From positions 124,001-188,000 of the forward strand of contig NZ_NBXA01000023.1 of NCBI RefSeq assembly GCF_003399625.1: a stretch of 64,000 bases of DNA, given 5' to 3'. The notes beneath the pieces are model-generated. The model made no database searches, had not been told where the DNA came from, and saw only the letters and a program-made list of their open reading frames with translations. The position numbers and the translations under genes are program-made. This DNA is from Subtercola boreus (lineage in GTDB: Bacteria; Actinomycetota; Actinomycetes; Actinomycetales; Microbacteriaceae). This document shows, in pieces, positions 17,063 to 25,258 of the stretch (position 1 is the first letter of the stretch; every line of letters starts with the position of its first letter).

Positions 17063-18064
17063 TCAGAACTGGAAGCCCGTCGGAAAGGGGTCGCTCGGGT
17101 CGAGGAGGTACTGGCCGATGCCGGTGACCCAGGCGCGCCCGGTGATCGTCGGAATGACGGCGGGTCGGCCCTCCACCTCCGTGGTGCTGATGAGGCGGCC
17201 GACGAAGCGCGAGCCGATGAAGGACTCGTTCACGAAGTCGGTGTCGAGGGCGAGCTCGCCGCGGGCCCAGAGTTCGGCCATGCGGGCAGAGGTTCCGGTG
17301 CCGCAGGGTGAACGGTCGAACCAGCCCGGGTGGATCGCCATCGCGTGGCGAGAGAGCGTCGCATCCGATCCGGGCGCGATGAATTCGACGTGGTGGCAGT
17401 GGTCGACGCCGTCGATCTGCGGATGATGCGGGGCGTCCTGCTCGTTGATCGCCGTCATGATGGCCAGCCCCGCCGCGATGATGTCGTTCTGCCTGCTGCG
17501 CTCGAACGGCAGGTTCACCGCGTCGAGGTCGACCATCGCATAGAAGTTGCCGCCGAAGGCGAGAGTGTAGGGAATGGTGCCGTAGCCCGGCACGTCGATC
17601 ACGGCATCGAGCCGCTCGACGTAGGCGGGCACGTTCTCGATCGTGACCGAGTCGGCGTGCCCGTTGCTCACGGCGACCCGGGCGATGACGAGGCCCGCGG
17701 GCGTGTCGAGGCGGATAGTCGTGACGGGTTCCACGACGTCGACCATGCCCGTCTCGACCAGAACCGTGGCGACGCCTATCGTGCCGTGGCCGCACATCGG
17801 AAGGCATCCCGAGACCTCGATGTAGACCACACCCCAGTCGGCGTCGGCCCGCGTCGACGGCTGTAGGATAGCGCCGCTCATGGCCGCGTGGCCGCGCGGC
17901 TCGTTCATGAGCAGCAGGCGCACGTCGTCGAGGTGCTCCATGAAGTGGAGCCGCTTCTCGTTCATCGTCGCGCCCGGGATGACGCCCATGCCACCGGTCA
18001 CGACGCGGGTGGGCATGCCCTCGGTGTGCGAATCGACGGCGGTGAACATCCGTGTGCTGCGCAT
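17063..18064 (-). CDS. 4-hydroxyproline 2-epimerase (proline racemase family)
   Basis: 333 residues. Both catalytic cysteines of the two-base racemase mechanism are present: Cys91 in MCGHGTIG and Cys254 in SPCGTGTSA. A Cys (not Thr) at the first site separates it from the trans-3-hydroxyproline dehydratases. Ser rather than Cys just before the second CGTG is usual in 4-hydroxyproline epimerases. The enzyme would convert trans-4-hydroxy-L-proline to cis-4-hydroxy-D-proline in the cytoplasm. Last gene of a minus-strand run whose other members fit the next steps, which strongly favours hydroxyproline over proline. CAGGAG lies seven bases before ATG. Confidence 0.88.
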   Translation of the reverse strand: MRSTRMFTAVDSHTEGMPTRVVTGGMGVIPGATMNEKRLHFMEHLDDVRLLLMNEPRGHAAMSGAILQPSTRADADWGVVYIEVSGCLPMCGHGTIGVATVLVETGMVDVVEPVTTIRLDTPAGLVIARVAVSNGHADSVTIENVPAYVERLDAVIDVPGYGTIPYTLAFGGNFYAMVDLDAVNLPFERSRQNDIIAAGLAIMTAINEQDAPHHPQIDGVDHCHHVEFIAPGSDATLSRHAMAIHPGWFDRSPCGTGTSARMAELWARGELALDTDFVNESFIGSRFVGRLISTTEVEGRPAVIPTITGRAWVTGIGQYLLDPSDPFPTGFQF

Positions 18065-18107
18065 GGCTTCTCCTGGCGGTCGTGACGGGCGAGTCGTGAA
18101 GTGAGGG

Positions 18108-19025
18108 TCAGCGCGACGCGAGGTAGCGCAGCGCCTTCTCGGTGTCAGCCCGCACCCGGGCTTCGTTCTCGGCGCTCAGGGGCCCGCGCGGCGGACGGGT
18201 TCTGCCGCCGAAGCTCTGGCCGGCGATGTCGATCGAGAGCTTGATGGCCTGCACGAACTCCGTGCGTGAGTCCCAGCGGAACACCGCCACGAGTTCCCTG
18301 TAGAGCGTGAGCGCCTCGGCGATCCTGCCTTCGGTGACCAGCGTGTAGATCTCGACGGCCTCCTTCGGGAAGGCGTTCGGGTAGCCGGCGAACCAGCCCA
18401 CTGCGCCATCCACGAGCGTCTCGAAGAGCAGGTCGTCTGACCCGGCAATCACATCGAGGTCGGTGAGTTCCTGGATTTCGAGCACCCGGCGGATGTCGCC
18501 CGAGAACTCCTTGACGGCCACGACCTCAGGGATCTTCGCGAGCTCGGCGAGGAGTGTGGGCGTCAGGTCGACCTTCGTGTCGAACGGGTTGTTGTAGGCC
18601 ATGATCGGCAGCCCCACCTCGGCGACACGGGTGTAGTGCTCGATGACCTCGGCGTCGCTCGCGCGGTAGATGGTGGGCGGCAGCAGCAGCACGCCGTCGG
18701 CGCCGTCTTCCTTGGCCAGCTCGGCCCAGTGCCTGGCCTGGTGCCAGCCGATGCCGTGCACGCCGGCGATGACGAGACCCCGTCCGTCGACGGCTTTCAC
18801 CGCCGTCTGCACGACCGTGCGGCGCTCGTCGTCGGTGAGCGAGGAGTATTCGCCGAGCGAACCGTTCGGCCCGACACCGCGGCAGCCGTTCTCGATCAGC
18901 CAACTGCAGTGCTCTGCATACCGCTTGTAGTCGACCGCGAGGCCGGCGGGCGCCGAGGAGTCCTCCCTGAAGGCGAGGGTGGTGGCGACGATGACGCCGC
19001 CGAGGTCGAATGCCGTGTTGGTCAT
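18108..19025 (-). CDS. DapA-family aldolase/deaminase, probable 1-pyrroline-4-hydroxy-2-carboxylate deaminase
   Basis: 305 residues of the dihydrodipicolinate synthase / N-acetylneuraminate lyase family. Schiff-base Lys172 lies in VVAVKEFSGD and Tyr144 in IMAYNNP. The GTTGE loop of true DapA is replaced by GPNGSLGEY. In hydroxyproline degradation a DapA-family enzyme converts the oxidised ring to alpha-ketoglutarate semialdehyde with loss of ammonia. The gene sits between the epimerase and the dehydrogenase subunits, so that role is assigned from context. ATG 19025 follows AAGAAAG; the frame open to 19307 is not used. The semialdehyde dehydrogenase that completes the route is not in the window. 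Confidence 0.85.
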   Translation of the reverse strand: MTNTAFDLGGVIVATTLAFREDSSAPAGLAVDYKRYAEHCSWLIENGCRGVGPNGSLGEYSSLTDDERRTVVQTAVKAVDGRGLVIAGVHGIGWHQARHWAELAKEDGADGVLLLPPTIYRASDAEVIEHYTRVAEVGLPIMAYNNPFDTKVDLTPTLLAELAKIPEVVAVKEFSGDIRRVLEIQELTDLDVIAGSDDLLFETLVDGAVGWFAGYPNAFPKEAVEIYTLVTEGRIAEALTLYRELVAVFRWDSRTEFVQAIKLSIDIAGQSFGGRTRPPRGPLSAENEARVRADTEKALRYLASR

Positions 19026-19138
19026 GAGTGTCTTTCTTGGGTCGTTGTCCCAGTGTGCGGCCTCGGTGGGCCGGTTCGTGTTGAGCAGCGGAATCTGTGG
19101 AAGAAGTGGCGGTGCGGTCGGATGTGGACGAGAGGACC

Positions 19139-20584
19139 TCAGCCGGGTTCCGCCGCCAACTCGCCCAGTCGGAGCGGCACTGCGATCGGCCGCCGGTCGG
19201 TGCGCACTCGGTCGGCGGCGGCCGAACGCGGCCCATCGGAGTGCCCCGGCCCATCCGAGTGCCCCGGCGAGAGCGTAGAAAGCAGCTCCTCGACGGTGCG
19301 GCCGCACACCCGACCCTGGCAGATGCCGAGGCCCGCGCGGCTCGAGAGCTTCACCGACCTCAGGCTCGCCCCGCCCGTCGCGGCCACCGCGCCGCAGAGG
19401 TCACCGTATGAGACCTCCTCGCACCGGCACACCACCGTGTCGTCGGTGAGCCAGCCCTGCCACCCGGTTTCGATGCCATGGGCGTTCTCGATGCGGTCGG
19501 CGAAGGCCAGGTAGGTGCGGCGGTGTGCCAGCGCCGAGGCGAGCCGGGCATCCAGAACCGAACCGCCCGCGGCGACGTGACCGGCGATCTCGCCCTCGGC
19601 CAGCGCCAGATCGACACCGCCGATACCCGTGATCTCGCCGGCGGCGTACACCGACGAGACGCTCGTCTGCTGCCCCTCGTCGACGGTCACGAAGTCGTCG
19701 GCGCCCAGCGCGCATCCCGCCGCCAGCGCCAGCTCGAGTCGGGGAGTGAAGCCGTGCCCGACGCAGACCGCATCGACGGCGATCGTCTGCTCGGTGCCCG
19801 GGATCGGCGCCCACGAGGCATCCACCCGGGCGATCGTGACGGTCTCGACGCGGTCGGTGCCGTCGGCGCGAACCACGGCCACACCGAGGCGGTAGGGAAT
19901 GCGGTGCTGCAGATGGTTCAGCACGTACCCCGCGAGCTCCGTGCCCTTCTTTGCTGCACGCAGCAGCTGCCACGGCTTCGGCAGCCAGCCCGCGAGAAGG
20001 GATTTCGTGCGGTTGGCCTCGTACACGCCGATGACCGTCGACCCCGTGGCCACAAGGGAGGCCGCAACAGGCAGCAGGAAAGGGCCCGCGCCCGCGACCA
20101 GCACCCGCGACCCGATGGCGACACGCTCTCCCTTCGCGAGGGCCTGGGCGGCGCCCGCAGTGAACACGCCGGGTAGATCCCAGCCGGGAAACGGCAGGGT
20201 TCGGTCGTGGGCGCCGGTGGCCAGCACCAGAGCGTCGGGTTCGAAGACACGCTGCGAGCGCCCCGCGCCGTCGGGCTCACCGATCACGGCGAACACGGCA
20301 CCCGGTCGGCCGTCACGGGTCTCGATCGCCCAGACACTGGCTCCGCGGATGATCGTGCAGCCGTCATCGGTCTCGAGCTCCGAACGGAGCGCCGTGAACG
20401 TCGCCCAGCCGTGGTGGAGCACGCTCTCGCGCTCCGACGGGCGCGACGGCGGGAGGTGCCGCCAGTACTGCCCACCGAGTTCGTCCGACGAGTCGAGCAG
20501 GGTGACGGCCGCTCCGAGGCGGCGGGCAGCACGGGCCGCGCTGAGGCCCGCGGGACCCGCGCCGATGATGAGAACGTCAGGCAC
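19139..20584 (-). CDS. D-hydroxyproline dehydrogenase, NAD(P)/FAD-type subunit with C-terminal [2Fe-2S] site
   Basis: 481 residues. The N-terminus VLIIGAGPAGLSAARAARRLG is a classic FAD dinucleotide motif. A second nucleotide fold starts near VLVAGAGPFLLP. The C-terminus has a BFD-like cluster site: Cys386-x-Cys388 (CRC) and Cys422-x4-Cys427 (CQGRVC). This is the layout of HcnB/OoxA/SoxA-type subunits of heteromeric amine dehydrogenases. GTG 20584 overlaps the preceding [2Fe-2S] gene by eight bases; the frame open to 20662 is not used. The tail holds a tandem GHSDGP duplication encoded by an 18-base repeat. With the two upstream genes it would oxidise cis-4-hydroxy-D-proline. Confidence 0.85.
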   Translation of the reverse strand: MPDVLIIGAGPAGLSAARAARRLGAAVTLLDSSDELGGQYWRHLPPSRPSERESVLHHGWATFTALRSELETDDGCTIIRGASVWAIETRDGRPGAVFAVIGEPDGAGRSQRVFEPDALVLATGAHDRTLPFPGWDLPGVFTAGAAQALAKGERVAIGSRVLVAGAGPFLLPVAASLVATGSTVIGVYEANRTKSLLAGWLPKPWQLLRAAKKGTELAGYVLNHLQHRIPYRLGVAVVRADGTDRVETVTIARVDASWAPIPGTEQTIAVDAVCVGHGFTPRLELALAAGCALGADDFVTVDEGQQTSVSSVYAAGEITGIGGVDLALAEGEIAGHVAAGGSVLDARLASALAHRRTYLAFADRIENAHGIETGWQGWLTDDTVVCRCEEVSYGDLCGAVAATGGASLRSVKLSSRAGLGICQGRVCGRTVEELLSTLSPGHSDGPGHSDGPRSAAADRVRTDRRPIAVPLRLGELAAEPG

Positions 20585-20936
20585 GCCCGTCCGCCTCCCC
20601 GGGCAGCTCGATCGGCTCGGCCACCTCGGGCAGCGCGTCGTACTGCGTCGACACCGTGTCACCGTCGGCCGCCCGGCGCTGGCAGGCCCGCACGTCGCGC
20701 TGGCCGTTCACCTCGACCAGGCAGTCGTAGCAGACCCCGATTCCGCAGAAGACCCCGCGGGGCCGGGCGTTCTTCGAGGTGGTGCGCCAGGCGAGAGTTC
20801 CCGAGCCGAGCAGCACGCCCGCGATGCTCTGGCCCGCGAGACCGTCGACGGGCCGCCCGTCGACGGCGATCCGTATGCCCGAAGCCTCCGCCGGGCGGAT
20901 CGGGTCGTCAGACGGAGGAAGGAGGAAGGAGGTCAC
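20577..20936 (-). CDS. D-hydroxyproline dehydrogenase, small [2Fe-2S] subunit
   Basis: 119 residues. A plant-ferredoxin-like cluster motif is seen as Cys64-x4-Cys69-x2-Cys72-x12-Cys85 (FCGIGVCYDC and ACQRR). This is the HcnA/gamma-subunit type that links the two flavoprotein subunits. GTG 20936 is three bases after the upstream stop and its own stop overlaps the next start, so the three subunits are tightly coupled. The first residues derive from a GGA-rich stretch that also serves as ribosome site. Confidence 0.85.
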   Translation of the reverse strand: MTSFLLPPSDDPIRPAEASGIRIAVDGRPVDGLAGQSIAGVLLGSGTLAWRTTSKNARPRGVFCGIGVCYDCLVEVNGQRDVRACQRRAADGDTVSTQYDALPEVAEPIELPGEADGRA

Positions 20937-20939
20937 GGT

Positions 20940-22145
20940 TCACGCCGCCCGGGAGTCGGGGAAGGGCGTGAGGAAGGGCGCGAGGAAGGGTGCGAGCGAA
21001 GCCCGCGCGGGCGAGAACGGTGCGGCATCCAGAGCCGGCGGGGCGCCCGCCAGCAGGTCGGCGAGCATCGCGCCGGTCGCGACCGAGAGCCCGATCCCTG
21101 CGCCCTCATGGCCGGTCGCGTGCCAGAGCCCCGGCAGCCGCGGGTCTGGGCCGATCACCGGAAGATGATCGGGCATGAACGGCCGGAAGCCGCCATAGCT
21201 CCGCATCACCATCATCTCCGACAGGAACGGGAAGAGCCGGAGCGCCTTCTGCGCCAGCTCCCGCAACACGGCCACGGTGAGACGGGTGTCGAAGCCGATC
21301 TGCTGGCGCGAGGAGCCGATGAGCACCGTGCCCGCAGCCGTCGTCTCGATGACGCTCGATGTCTGGAGAGCGGCATTGCTCGAACCCACGACACCCACGT
21401 AATCGCCGTCGTACACCTTGTGGAAGATGCGGTGAGGCATGCGCGACGTGACCAGCACCATCCCGCGCCGCGGTTTCACCGGCAGCGAGAGGCCGAGCGC
21501 CTCCGAGACGTCGCCCGACCACGGCCCGGCCGCCACGACGACCGCATCGGCATGGTGCGTGCCTCGCGTCGTCCGCACTCCCACGAGTTCACCCCCCGGG
21601 CTCCGGATGCCCGCCAGCACGGCCTCGTTCTCGAAGAACTGCGCGCCGCTGAGCTTCGCCGACGCGATGAGCGCCTCCGTCATGATGACGGGCTGCACCT
21701 GGGCGTCTTCGGGGTAGTGGATGGCCGCGGTGATCGCCGGGTTCAGGTGGGGTTCGAGCAGCAGGGCATCGTCACGAGAGACCGGGCGGGCATCCACCCC
21801 TGCCGTGCGCTGCAGCGCCGCGAAATCGTGGAGCGGCTGTGCACCCTGGGCGGTGGTCGCGACGACCACACCGCCCTTCCGTTCGAACTCGACCGATGGG
21901 AATGCCGGCCCCAGTTCGTCGCGGAGTTCGGCGTCGACGACCGGCCAGAGGGTCGAAGAGTACTGCGTGAGCCTCAATTCGTCGCCCGGCCCCTTGTCGG
22001 AGAGCAGCAGGTTGCCCTCTCCCCCCGACGACGTGCCGCCGACGTTCCGGCCGCGTTCGAGGACGGTGACGTCGATGCCGCGGCGGGAGAGGCTGCGGGC
22101 GGTCGCGGCGCCGATGATTCCGCCGCCGATCACGATGACCCTCAT
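20940..22145 (-). CDS. D-hydroxyproline dehydrogenase, DAO-type FAD oxidase subunit
   Basis: 401 residues of the D-amino-acid oxidase / sarcosine oxidase family. FAD motif VIVIGGGIIGAATARSLSRRG at the N-terminus, ERGRNVGGTSSGGEGN (ribose binding and substrate-side loop) and a C-terminal HATGHEGAGIGLS. This is the catalytic HcnC/SoxB-like subunit that should take electrons from the ring C-N bond. First gene of the minus-strand operon; GAGGAGG stands six bases before ATG 22145. It is divergent from the amidohydrolase across an 80-base control region. Confidence 0.85.
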   Translation of the reverse strand: MRVIVIGGGIIGAATARSLSRRGIDVTVLERGRNVGGTSSGGEGNLLLSDKGPGDELRLTQYSSTLWPVVDAELRDELGPAFPSVEFERKGGVVVATTAQGAQPLHDFAALQRTAGVDARPVSRDDALLLEPHLNPAITAAIHYPEDAQVQPVIMTEALIASAKLSGAQFFENEAVLAGIRSPGGELVGVRTTRGTHHADAVVVAAGPWSGDVSEALGLSLPVKPRRGMVLVTSRMPHRIFHKVYDGDYVGVVGSSNAALQTSSVIETTAAGTVLIGSSRQQIGFDTRLTVAVLRELAQKALRLFPFLSEMMVMRSYGGFRPFMPDHLPVIGPDPRLPGLWHATGHEGAGIGLSVATGAMLADLLAGAPPALDAAPFSPARASLAPFLAPFLTPFPDSRAA

Positions 22146-22180
22146 CTCTCCTCCTCGTCCATCTCTCTTCGTCGTCGCGG

Positions 22181-22190
22181 TAGTATATCA
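22181..22190. promoter_or_regulatory. Overlapping divergent -10 elements and candidate GntR site
   Basis: TAGTATATCA contains TAGTAT on the + strand (for the amidohydrolase, start 40 bases away) and TATACT on the minus strand (for the dehydrogenase operon, start 37 bases away). The same ATATAC core recurs at 25156-25161 in front of the GntR gene. Both gene starts are at a distance that allows a leader with a ribosome site. One bound regulator could shut both promoters. Confidence 0.5.
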
Positions 22191-22225
22191 CGCAGCACTC
22201 CGCCACCTCACGAAAGAACCGCCCA

Positions 22226-23428
22226 ATGCCTCGCGCCGCAGGAACCGTTACCGTCACGAACGCCCTCGTCTTCGACGGCGTGAGAGACGACCTCGTCGAA
22301 GCGGACATCACCGTCGTCGACGGCATCATCGCCGAAGTGGGGCCGAACCTCACCCCGGTCGGCCGGGTCGTCGATGCCAAGGGAAGGGCGGCCATCCCCG
22401 GGCTCATCGACGCCCACTTCCACGCCTACAGCACGGCGATGGGCGGAATGGAACTCGAACTCCGCCCCTTGAGCTACGTCTCGATCGTCGGGACGCACCG
22501 GCTTGCCGACGCCCTCCGCCGCGGGTTCACCACGGTGCGCGACGTCGCCGGGGGCGACATCGGACTGGCCCGAGCCATCGATGAAGACCTCTTCCCCTCG
22601 CCCCGCTACTTGTTCACCGGCCCCGCGCTCAGCCAGACCGGCGGGCACGGCGACCCGAGGCCCGGCGATCTCGACCTGTGCTTCCACGGCGGGCACATGA
22701 ACGAGATCGTCGATGGAGTGGATGCCCTGCGGATCGCCGTGCGCCGCCGCTTCCACTCCGGAGCCCATGCCATCAAGGTGATGGCCTCCGGCGGGGTCGT
22801 GTCGCTCACCGACCCGATCCGCGTGCCGCAGTACTCGGCCGAGGAACTGCTCGCCGTCTCCGACGAGGCGAGACGCCGCGGAAGCTACGTGGCCGCGCAC
22901 GCGTACTCACCGGAGGCGATCATCCACTCGGTGACGAACGGCATCCGCTCGATCGAACACGGGAATCTGCTGAACGAGGAGGCCGCGGCCCTGATGGCCT
23001 CGCACGGCGCTTTCCTCGTGCCGACGCTCGCCGCCTACGACGCGATGAACCGGCGCGGCGACGAGGTGAACCTGAACCCGGTGTCGAGGGCGAAGAACTC
23101 CGAGGTTCTGGATGCCGGCAGCACAGCCGTGCAGCTGGCCCGGGCGGCGGGGGTGCAGATCGGCTTCGGCAGCGACCTGATGTCGGCCCTCGCGAACGAC
23201 CAGCTGCAGGGCATCCGCCTCCAACTCGAGGTCGAATCCGTGGCGGACGTGCTGCGCTCGCTCACCTCGGTGAACGCGGCCCTGCTGCAGCGCACCGACA
23301 TCGGCCGGATCGCACCCGGCGCGGCGGGCGACCTGCTCCTGCTCGACGGCGACCCCTTCACCGACACCACGCTCCTCTGGGACGAGTCGCGCCCCCGCCA
23401 GGTCATCCAGGCGGGCCGTCTCGTCTGA
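22226..23428 (+). CDS. Amidohydrolase-superfamily metallopeptidase, candidate Xaa-Pro/Xaa-Hyp dipeptidase (cog1228)
   Basis: 400 residues, with a full binuclear metal set: His64 and His66 (HFH), Lys184 in IKVMASGG (expected carboxylated bridge), His225, His245 in IEHGN and Asp317 in GSDL. This is the imidazolonepropionase-like cog1228 group, some members of which are characterised prolidases acting on L-Xaa-L-Pro and L-Xaa-L-hydroxyproline. Divergent from the hydroxyproline dehydrogenase operon with shared promoter, so release of hydroxyproline from dipeptides is a reasonable inference. No signal peptide, hence cytoplasmic. It ends at a strong bidirectional hairpin. Other amide or ring hydrolase activities remain possible. 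Confidence 0.8.
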   Translation: MPRAAGTVTVTNALVFDGVRDDLVEADITVVDGIIAEVGPNLTPVGRVVDAKGRAAIPGLIDAHFHAYSTAMGGMELELRPLSYVSIVGTHRLADALRRGFTTVRDVAGGDIGLARAIDEDLFPSPRYLFTGPALSQTGGHGDPRPGDLDLCFHGGHMNEIVDGVDALRIAVRRRFHSGAHAIKVMASGGVVSLTDPIRVPQYSAEELLAVSDEARRRGSYVAAHAYSPEAIIHSVTNGIRSIEHGNLLNEEAAALMASHGAFLVPTLAAYDAMNRRGDEVNLNPVSRAKNSEVLDAGSTAVQLARAAGVQIGFGSDLMSALANDQLQGIRLQLEVESVADVLRSLTSVNAALLQRTDIGRIAPGAAGDLLLLDGDPFTDTTLLWDESRPRQVIQAGRLV

Positions 23429-23451
23429 CGCGCCCCGCGTCCCCACGCACC

Positions 23452-23511
23452 ATCGAGTGGGCGGTTCGGGCCCTGAATCGTGATGGTTGGGGCCCGAACT
23501 GCCCCTTCGAT
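23452..23511. terminator. Strong bidirectional terminator
   Basis: Left arm 23452-23473 pairs with 23490-23511 over 22 positions with one mismatch and two G-U pairs; the 15-bp core is GGGCGG...GGCCC. The loop is 16 bases. It lies between the converging amidohydrolase and proC genes. Confidence 0.75.
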
Positions 23512-23549
23512 CGTTGGGCGGGAGGCACGCGGCGGGCGGGCGGCAGGCG

Positions 23550-24395
23550 TCAGGCGCCGGAGGCCAGCTCGCGCGAGCGGGCGACCGCGGCATCCGTCGC
23601 GCGGGTGAAGAGCTCCTCGAGACCACCCTCCGACAACACGCGGATCGCCTGCTCGGTCGTGCCCTTCGGGCTGGTCACGAGGCGGCGGAGCTCCGCGGGA
23701 TCCTCCCCCGTGTGCTCGAGCAGCGCGGCCGCACCGATGAACGTGCCGTTCACGAGAGTCGCGGCCTGAGAGGGCGTGAACCCCTTCGCGACAGCCGCCG
23801 CGGTGAGCTGCTCGACGAGGTAGAAGAAGTACGCGGGGCCCGATCCGGAGATCGAACTGAGGGCATCGATCTCGTCTTCGGGCACCGCCACGACCTCGCC
23901 CACGAGCTCGAAGAGGGCCGTGACGAGGGCGAACTGCTCGTCACTCGTGCGTTGCCCCTGCGCCAGCCCCGTGACGCCCTTGCCGATCAGCGAGGGCGTG
24001 TTGGGCATCGCCCGCACCACCGCCACCGACGACGGCAGGGCGCGCTCGAACACGTCGAGGGTGACGCCCGCTGCGAGACTCACGACGATGGCGTCGGGCG
24101 CGAGCGACGGCGCGATCTCGGCGAGCAGGTCGGTCACCATGTACGGTTTCACTCCGACGATGACGATGCGGGCATCCGTCACCGCCACGGGGTTCGCCCG
24201 GGGATCGGTCTCGGTGCTGTACACCGTGAGACCCGGATGCGAGGGAACCGTCTCTGCCCGCGACACCGACCGCGTGGTGGCCCGGATGCCGCCCTCGACC
24301 GTGACACCCGGTCGCAGCAGACCGGCCAGCACGGCCTGGCCCATGGAGCCGGCCCCCAGCAGGGCGGTGGTGGGAAAGGTGGATTCGACAGTCAC
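23550..24395 (-). CDS. proC: Pyrroline-5-carboxylate reductase
   Basis: 281 residues. The Rossmann opening is ALLGAGSMGQAVLAGLL, with VVSLAAGV, VRAMPNTP and the C-terminal ALSSISGSGPAYFFYLVEQL and SPKGTTEQAIRVL signatures of ProC. It reduces P5C to proline with NADPH. GTG 24395 is chosen by alignment to the family start; it has a poor ribosome site and sits 10 bases after the GntR stop, so it is probably translated with that gene. Placement next to the hydroxyproline genes and a GntR regulator suggests a catabolic or salvage copy, possibly reducing a related pyrroline, but this is inference. Confidence 0.85.
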   Translation of the reverse strand: MTVESTFPTTALLGAGSMGQAVLAGLLRPGVTVEGGIRATTRSVSRAETVPSHPGLTVYSTETDPRANPVAVTDARIVIVGVKPYMVTDLLAEIAPSLAPDAIVVSLAAGVTLDVFERALPSSVAVVRAMPNTPSLIGKGVTGLAQGQRTSDEQFALVTALFELVGEVVAVPEDEIDALSSISGSGPAYFFYLVEQLTAAAVAKGFTPSQAATLVNGTFIGAAALLEHTGEDPAELRRLVTSPKGTTEQAIRVLSEGGLEELFTRATDAAVARSRELASGA

Positions 24396-24405
24396 TGCGG
24401 GGTGC

Positions 24406-25104
24406 TCATTTCGTGGGGAGGGATGCTTCGGGCGCTTCTTCGCTACGGCCGGCCCACCAGCCGAGCACGTGGCCGATGTGGGCGTGCAGGAGCTTCTCGG
24501 CGGCGTTGGAATCACCCGCGACGAGCAGGTCGAGCAGCTCGTGGTGCTCCACCGCCGACCGTTCGAGTTCGCGGGTGTCCTTCAGCTCGGCGAGGCCCAC
24601 CATCCGGGTCTGGCTGCGGAGCTCCGCCACCAGGCCCACCAGACGCCGGTTGCCGGTCAGCGCGATCAGTTCGAGGTGGAAACGCGAGTCGGCGGCCAGG
24701 TAGGCCGCGAAGTCTGCGGCGGCGGCGGCACGGATGATCTGCTCCGCCAGCTCGCGGAATTCCGGCAGTCGATCCTTCGGAAAAACTTCCACGGCGATCC
24801 GCATCGCGGGCACCTCGAGCCAGCGCCTCGCCTGCACGATCTCGCGGAGATCCTCCTCGCCAACGGAGGTGATCCGAAACCCCTTGTTGCGGACGGACTC
24901 GACGAACCCGCGCTTCTCGAGGTCGAGCATCGCTTCACGCACGGGGGTGGCCGAGACGCCGAACTGCGCCGCCAACCCCGGCACCGAGACGACGGTGCCG
25001 GGCACGAGTTCGCCGGAGATGATCGCAACCGAGAGCGCACGCTCCACTTCGGCACGGAGACTCGACGACTGCGGGATGCTTCGGATCGGGGAGCTCTCGT
25101 TCAT
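24406..25104 (-). CDS. GntR family regulator, FCD subfamily
   Basis: 232 residues. The N-terminal winged helix (about 16-80) has GELVPGTVVSVPGLAAQFGV and TPVREAMLDLEKRGFV, the standard GntR motif. The C-terminal FCD domain (about 90-215) has the metal-binding Asp/His pattern DSRFHLELIALTGN and EHHELLDLL. Such regulators bind small acids. It leads a two-gene unit with proC and lies at one edge of the hydroxyproline locus, so it is the likely regulator of that locus. A GTATAT element 51 bases upstream of its start is shared with the divergent dehydrogenase/amidohydrolase promoter. Confidence 0.88.
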   Translation of the reverse strand: MNESSPIRSIPQSSSLRAEVERALSVAIISGELVPGTVVSVPGLAAQFGVSATPVREAMLDLEKRGFVESVRNKGFRITSVGEEDLREIVQARRWLEVPAMRIAVEVFPKDRLPEFRELAEQIIRAAAAADFAAYLAADSRFHLELIALTGNRRLVGLVAELRSQTRMVGLAELKDTRELERSAVEHHELLDLLVAGDSNAAEKLLHAHIGHVLGWWAGRSEEAPEASLPTK

Positions 25105-25155
25105 CTCAGCATCATCTCCTGTGACCGGGTAGGCCGGCGCACCTGGCGCCGGGTC

Positions 25156-25161
25156 GTATAT
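25156..25161. promoter_or_regulatory. Second GTATAT element, between gntR and the GH13 gene
   Basis: On the minus strand this reads CATATACGA, against GATATACTA at 22190-22182. Its place in the control region of the GntR gene fits autoregulation. Only two copies were noticed, so it is a weak motif. Confidence 0.35.
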
Positions 25162-25258
25162 GGCACACTACTGCCCGAACAGGCACGCGACGCGGCTCAG
25201 AACACTGCAATTGGAGGGAATGCACGCAACCACCGTCGGGAGAGGGAAAGATAGAGCT

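Noticed and set aside
16758-17807. Upstream extension of the PHP gene into the epimerase region
   Set aside because: The region is antisense to the epimerase, which has both catalytic cysteines; the PHP start at 16757 has its own ribosome site.
23550-25104. ProC and GntR as part of a proline biosynthetic cluster
   Set aside because: No proA or proB is nearby; the setting is catabolic, so a biosynthetic operon is not supported.
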